The notes beneath the pieces were generated by a model that saw only the letters and a program-made list of their open reading frames with translations, had not been told where the DNA came from and made no database searches. From Bostrychus sinensis (taxonomy: Eukaryota; Chordata; Actinopteri; Gobiiformes; Eleotridae), in assembly GCA_020698575.1 (NCBI GenBank), contig CM036255.1, positions 17,324,001-17,388,000 on the forward strand: a stretch of DNA of 64,000 nucleotides, written 5' to 3'. Every line of letters begins with the position of its first letter. Positions within the stretch are counted from its first letter, which is position 1. Made by a program: the position numbers and the translations under genes. Shown piece by piece: positions 59,440 through 64,000 of the stretch.

Positions 59440-59640
59440 CTAAATGATTTTGGCGTGGATCCAGATCACTGTTCAGATCCAGGAGTGTTTAAAGCGATTC
59501 TGTACCATTTTGAGATGGCAAATTTCAGCACATTCATTAGCATTTTGTGGCTCAGTGAAAAGAGCATCTATCCCTGAACTACAAGATCTTTGAGTCTGAG
59601 TCCAGGAGTTTGCATTATATCTAGATTTTTCTTCTAATTC
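59440..59640 (+). repeat. R2 composite repeat, plus orientation
   Basis: GGCGTGGATCCAGATCACTG TTCAGATCC comes first. After it are TTTTGTGGCTCAGTGAAAAG AGCATCTATCCCTGAACTAC AAGATC (A-box-like) and TTGAGTCTGAGTCCAGGAG (B-box-like). The tRNA-like part follows the other half, the reverse of the usual SINE order. Confidence 0.6.
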
Positions 59641-60458
59641 TGTGAAATGTTGTGTATTTTTGTCGACCTTTCTTTGTTCGTAGCATTTCTTAAAAACCTG
59701 TCTAAGACGCTGTATGTGTATATGTCATTTACAATGCATCATTTGCAACATTTTACAACATAACCATAACATCTATGGGAAAATGACTGTGGCAGCATTT
59801 TGTCTGTCTAAAACATGATTGTAAAGATTGTTGGATAGTTCCAAACACCAACTGTTGTTATGCCATGTTGACATCTTCTTTCTCATCTGAACACACACCC
59901 AGCCCTACAGACAGCAGACAGCAGAGTGCCATGGACAAGAACCAGCAGCCTGTCTGATAGTGTATGGACAGAAGTAGGCCTGTGTGATGCATGTCTGCTC
60001 CAACACCCACACACTAATGCCCGCTCCCTCTCTCTCTCTATCATGCCCTGAACGTTGCAGACAGCCTGGCCTGCAGTAACCTAAGGCCCTCTCTTTCCCG
60101 GACCATCTGGAAGTCATCTTAGCGCTGCGCCAGTGAGAGCACCGAGCAGAAGCTACGTTCACAACTCGCTGATAACAACTGGTCCACTCGAAGTGCTCAG
60201 CTGAACAAGTCATGCACCATAGACTGTTCATAACATCTCATAAAACATCTTACTCTAGTCCAAGGACACAGGCTGGAGTATGGCATTTGTTGGTTGTTTG
60301 GACAATAGGCCTTTTGCATTTGACAATAGGATGTATTTAATTTCTACTGTAATTTATATAGGCAACATTTTTAGTATTTGGGGTTTGGATATTCATCAGT
60401 GAACACGTTTTATTCTTACATATAACTTACACAAAACCTACCACTTGGTACAAATAAT

Positions 60459-60702
60459 ATACATCGATCATAACATTATGACCACTGACAGGTGAAGTGA
60501 CTGACAGATAATCTCTTAATGATGACACCTGTTAGTGGGTGGGATATATTAGACATTAGAGTTAATGCTGTTTCAGAAAGGTCGTCACAATATGATACAC
60601 AGTGCATTGTAGTTGCATTTGGAGCTGCATAACAGGCAGGCAGCATAACGATCAGACATAAAATTAGGACCTGCCTATTATTTTATGCCTGATCGGTTTT
60701 GT
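60459..60702. mobile_element. Non-autonomous Tc1-type element, same family as 52938
   Basis: ATACATCGATCATAACATTA TGACCACTGACAGGTGAAGT, TGGGTGGGATATATTAGACA and TTATTTTATGCCTGATCGGT. It keeps subterminal sequence of the full-length element (GGTGAAGTG...GATAATCTC) that the 52938 copy has lost. No transposase. Confidence 0.75.
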
Positions 60703-61369
60703 TTAATTCTTTTAAGATATTTTGGGGGATCTTCTGTAGCTGTAGGCCTCATTATTAAGTTTTTTATTTATTTATTTTTTTTATCATGTGTGCTTTTAAA
60801 ATGCATCTTCCCTAACCCTGATTACTGATCATCTCCAGACCTAGAGAAACACTTCCTACTTGTGTCTTTTGCACTGAGAACAGAGAGTGCACTATCCACA
60901 CAGCTCTTATTGTTCCCAGTACACTCTCTGTGGTGGAAAGATGATGCCATTAACAGCAATTGTTAGCAACATTGCCAATGTGCATTACATTCTTTGACTT
61001 CATCTCTCCCTCTCTGCACCACTGTCTTATCCAGGATCCAGTGGTGGCTTGCATTGTGTTCTCAAAGGGAATATGGACACACAGTCTGCAGCGCTCTCAC
61101 TTGCACAAAATGAGGACTCCATTTGCACTCTGGTTCCTTTTGTTGAGTGCACACAAAGGCAGCCGGCTATGGATATATGTGCTGAATAGATATAGAGACG
61201 GATTGAAATGGAGGTAAGACGTCGAACAGAAGAGGTGTGTGTATAAGCTCTGATTGAGATGTGAGAGAGGTCAGAGGAAGACTTTTATAGAAGTGGATTT
61301 TTTTTTGTAGTCTAGAACATGCACAAAATAATGTTATATTACTTGATAGTTATTTTAATCCAGCTACAG

Positions 61370-61505
61370 GAAGTCACAAGCCCGTGTATTATTTGTGCCA
61401 GTCTCAAGCCTGTAAAAATGGAGTATAATGATGAACATCTAGCATAAAACCTGTGCCAAATTGCTGCAAATAATTTGCTTTAGCAACCCCGGAAAGGAAA
61501 AGCTT
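61370..61505 (-). repeat. R1 repeat copy, minus orientation
   Basis: GGAAGTCACAAGCCCGTGTA, CAGTCTCAAGCCTGTAAAAA TGGAG, GCATAAAACCTGTGCCAAAT TGC and TGCTTTAGCAACCCCGGAAA GGAAAAGC. Confidence 0.75.
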
Positions 61506-61679
61506 TAAGGAAAGATGTAATTTTTATGTTTTTTACCTGGGTCAAAAGGCATTGTCTAGGTATTTACATGGGAGGACATTTAAAAGGCTCTTATGCCCCA
61601 GCCATAGCCACAAAAAACATACACAGGTTGTTCCTGGCTCACCACATCACTTTTCTCTCGCAACAAGTCACCTTTCTCC

Positions 61680-61815
61680 TACCATGCAGTGATTTTATTT
61701 ATTTTGGAATAAGTTTTACAGTGGACACCCTTCCTGATGCAACCTAATCCATTTATCCGGGCCTGGGAACAGCACAAAGAGTATACTGGCTTGTGACATC
61801 CAGTGGCTCTATTGA
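61680..61815 (+). repeat. R1 repeat copy, plus orientation
   Basis: ATGCAGTGATTTTATTTATT, CACCCTTCCTGATGCAACCT, ATCCGGGCCTGGGAACAGCA and AGTATACTGGCTTGTGACAT CCAGTGGC. With the copy at 61370 it forms an inverted pair. Confidence 0.75.
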
Positions 61816-61999
61816 CCCTTGCAGGTGGATTAGGCTTGTCACATCGCAAACCTCTAAAAGTCATACTGTATATTCATGTAGCTTCTTGTATTAGAAAAGT
61901 AAAAGAAAAATTATCACTGTCATTGCAAAATCAGTCAATTATATCTTGAGAAATAGCCAACTTGAGCCCTGTTTAGCAGACACTGGGCCTATGCTCAAG

Positions 62000-62640
62000 G
62001 AGGACAGCCCCACACACTCAGAAACCCAGCCTGGGAGGTTATAGGAGGTTGTCTGTCCGCGCCTATTTGTGGTCCATTCTCTGGGATCGACTTCTCTCAT
62101 GACAATCACAGTGAAACATCTTGACAGCCGGAGGCACTGGGATAGGCGTTGAGGAAACCTGCGAGGGGAAAAGAGAATAGTCCAATGATCCGTGTGTGTG
62201 TGTGTCCTGTGATAACGGTGTGTGAGAGCAGGAAACACACAGGGCCTGTTGTTGCTGCAGGGGTTCCTGGAAGTCGGCCGCCCCAGCGCAATTCGGCGAC
62301 ATTCAAAGACACACACACACACTCACAGGATACCTCGCCTCTGAAAGGGAAAAACATGCTGCGTCCGATACATGTGCAACACAGACCAGCCGACTTCCTG
62401 CTTTTTCCCACCTACGGGGCGGCCACCTGTAACACACACTCTCAGAATAACTTTAACAATGACACCAAGACAAATATGAAGGGGTTGACTGTAAACAAGT
62501 GGCACTAGAAGACCCGTAATTATGTGGCATCTGATCAACATGTAGCCCCAAGGCTGAGAGAGAGTGTCAACATCCTCCACAGCTCCACTGACCACAGACT
62601 GAGGAGGGGAAGTGGTCTAAGTGCAGTGTTTTGTGAAGAG
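62000..62640. promoter_or_regulatory. Candidate regulatory block upstream of runx1t1
   Basis: Repeat-poor stretch with raised GC and CpG, about 3.3 kb upstream of exon 1. Examples are TGTCTGTCCGCGCCTATTTG, CTGGAAGTCGGCCGCCCCAG and ACCTACGGGGCGGCCACCTG. Overlapping frames on both strands are not protein-like. It could be an enhancer or an unrecognised alternative first-exon region. Confidence 0.25.
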
Positions 62641-62799
62641 GAACATTAAAGACACAGGTCAAGAGAAGACCAAGAGTGTGACCTGCTGACTGAGCGGCTA
62701 TGGGGCGTATCAAGCAGGCACATTTTTAGCCTGCGTGGCAAGCTGGATTCTCACAAGATTTTTGAGTTCCAAAGCAAAATTCCATCAACTATTTCTCGA

Positions 62800-62960
62800 G
62801 TGAAAGTATTAGTATGTGGTGTAAAGTTTATCAGTAAAAAGTTTTTTTTCTATTTTTTTTTACCTGTGCTACTGCTGCTGCTGCTCCAACTACACATGCT
62901 GCTATTATAATTACTACAACTAAAAATACTGCTATTATTACTTACTGCAACTCATCCCAT
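62800..62960 (+). repeat. TACTCAAGTA-type relic with CTG/CTA triplets
   Basis: TTCTCGAGTGAAAGTATTAG TATG and CAGTAAAAAG precede GTGCTACTGCTGCTGCTGCT CC, then ACTAAAAATACTGCTATTAT TACTTACTGC. A decayed member of the family at 16800. Confidence 0.5.
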
Positions 62961-63847
62961 TACTGGGACTGATCTTTGGCCAGTCGTCACACAATCTCTA
63001 TTTGTGGAGTTAAAAAATACTGGTTACTTTTCACTACTGTTTTTTTTTTTCCTTTGCCCTCTTTTCTTGTCCTGGCAAAGGAGGTCAGTATCAAAAATAA
63101 TCTCTGAGCTTAAAGATCCAGCACTGAAGTACCCGAGAGACTTATAGGGAGACAGGAGGTGAGGAGGTGGAGTTCTGGGTGATGGGCATATTTTGAGACT
63201 TCTTATAATCCACTTTTATAGTAGAAGGCATATATTATAAACTTTGGCAGTGGACATAACTAGACGTGTAACAGAGACTTTCACATTCATCCAACATCAA
63301 CATGCAGAGCTGGAGATTTACAGCAAAATCCAACACACTTTAAATGGACAATTCAATACTTTCTAAAAGAGAAGAAATATGTGCCGCTTCTGTCTCCATC
63401 GGTTTAACATGTGACCTCCACAACTTTCCTATTCACATTGAAAACTCATTTAGAGAGAAATGTAAAAGCTAGTTTTTCAAGGTAACTTTTTCCTAAATTG
63501 ATTCAAGGTACACACCACAGATGTACACAAAGCAAAAACATGTTTTTTTAAGACTTTCTAAGGTTAATTAATTGACATGCATACACAACAAAGACAGATA
63601 TTTTGTTAACAGCTTCCACTTTAATTTGGGAAACTCTTTTCTGTATAACTCATTGCTTCCTTCACTATCATTCAATTGACATTTAAAAACTCCAGTAACT
63701 AAATAAATTGATAGTCGGTCCTAGTAGAAACCATTACTAAAAGATGTTTTAATGACTACAATTCTGACCAAGGGCACTAAAACATACCACAAAATCATGA
63801 ACTGGGCAAAAAGAAAACAAAACGTGAGAGCACCATGCATGCGGATT

Positions 63848-63900
63848 CCATTCAAAGAGGCAGAAGGGCTAACCACTCCGCCACCATGCACCCCCTAGTA
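63848..63900 (-). repeat. R3 repeat fragment, minus orientation
   Basis: GGGCTAACCACTCCGCCACC ATGCACCCCC is the complement of the tRNA-like head (GGTGCATGGTGGCGGAGTGG TTAGCCC) seen at 21012 and 48459. Confidence 0.6.
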
Positions 63901-64000
63901 AGCATAAGTAACCTTCATAATTAAGAGAACACACAGTGATAGCCCTGGTAACATTTCAAATAATAAAGAATAACATTAAAAATAAAATGCATCTTTAAAG

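Larger units (their letters stand above)
58718..64000. other. runx1t1 5' UTR and upstream flank
   Basis: Apart from the CpG-rich block and the repeats listed separately, I see no coding gene. 59900-60250 and 62000-62640 are richer in GC and repeat-free but have only random frames. Alternative upstream first exons of runx1t1 could lie here or beyond the window; I could not identify one. Confidence 0.5.

Noticed and set aside
62106..62508. Overlapping frames on both strands upstream of the gene, considered as an alternative runx1t1 first exon
   Set aside because: None ends in a GT donor with the phase and sequence needed for exon 2; kept only as a low-confidence regulatory block.

Overview
This is a vertebrate, almost certainly teleost fish, nuclear genomic window. 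It holds one recognisable protein-coding gene: runx1t1 (ETO/MTG8), on the minus strand. Eleven coding exons read from 58717 down to 1328. Every exon boundary has an AG acceptor and GT donor on the minus strand, and all ten splice phases agree. The joined CDS is 1800 nt (599 residues plus stop). The protein carries all four nervy homology regions: NHR1/TAFH, the NHR2 tetramerisation helix, the NHR3 coiled coil and the NHR4 MYND zinc finger. The fish assignment rests on the interspersed repeats (Tc1-like elements, RTE-type LINE tails, tRNA-derived SINEs of types common in ray-finned fish) and on small differences from the mammalian protein.

Layout, low to high coordinate: 3' UTR of runx1t1 (1-1327); a compact cluster of C-terminal exons (1328-7261: MYND, NHR3, NHR2, proline-rich linker); spaced central exons (13535-22735: TAFH and the Ser/Pro-rich N-terminal segment); a 36-kb first intron (22736-58689) with no convincing exon; the 28-nt first coding exon (58690-58717) inside a CpG- and GC-rich promoter region (about 58700-59250); and 4.7 kb of upstream sequence with no recognised gene.

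The introns are packed with mobile-element debris. There are two full-length but inactivated Tc1-like transposons with TA duplications (11137-12744 minus-coded, 31206-32837 plus-coded), short non-autonomous Tc1-type copies, and an RTE-type LINE fragment. About seventeen copies of a ~170-bp repeat share one end with that LINE. Further families are two types of tRNA-like repeat, another SINE, and a TACTCAAGTA-rich element that usually travels with a (TAG)n or (CTA)n microsatellite. Several repeat-free stretches look like candidate regulatory conserved non-coding DNA, but conservation cannot be tested from a single sequence.

I found no bacterial, phage, CRISPR or other exotic system. The most unusual items are the architecture and dynamics of the repeat families and the far-upstream 28-nt first exon.
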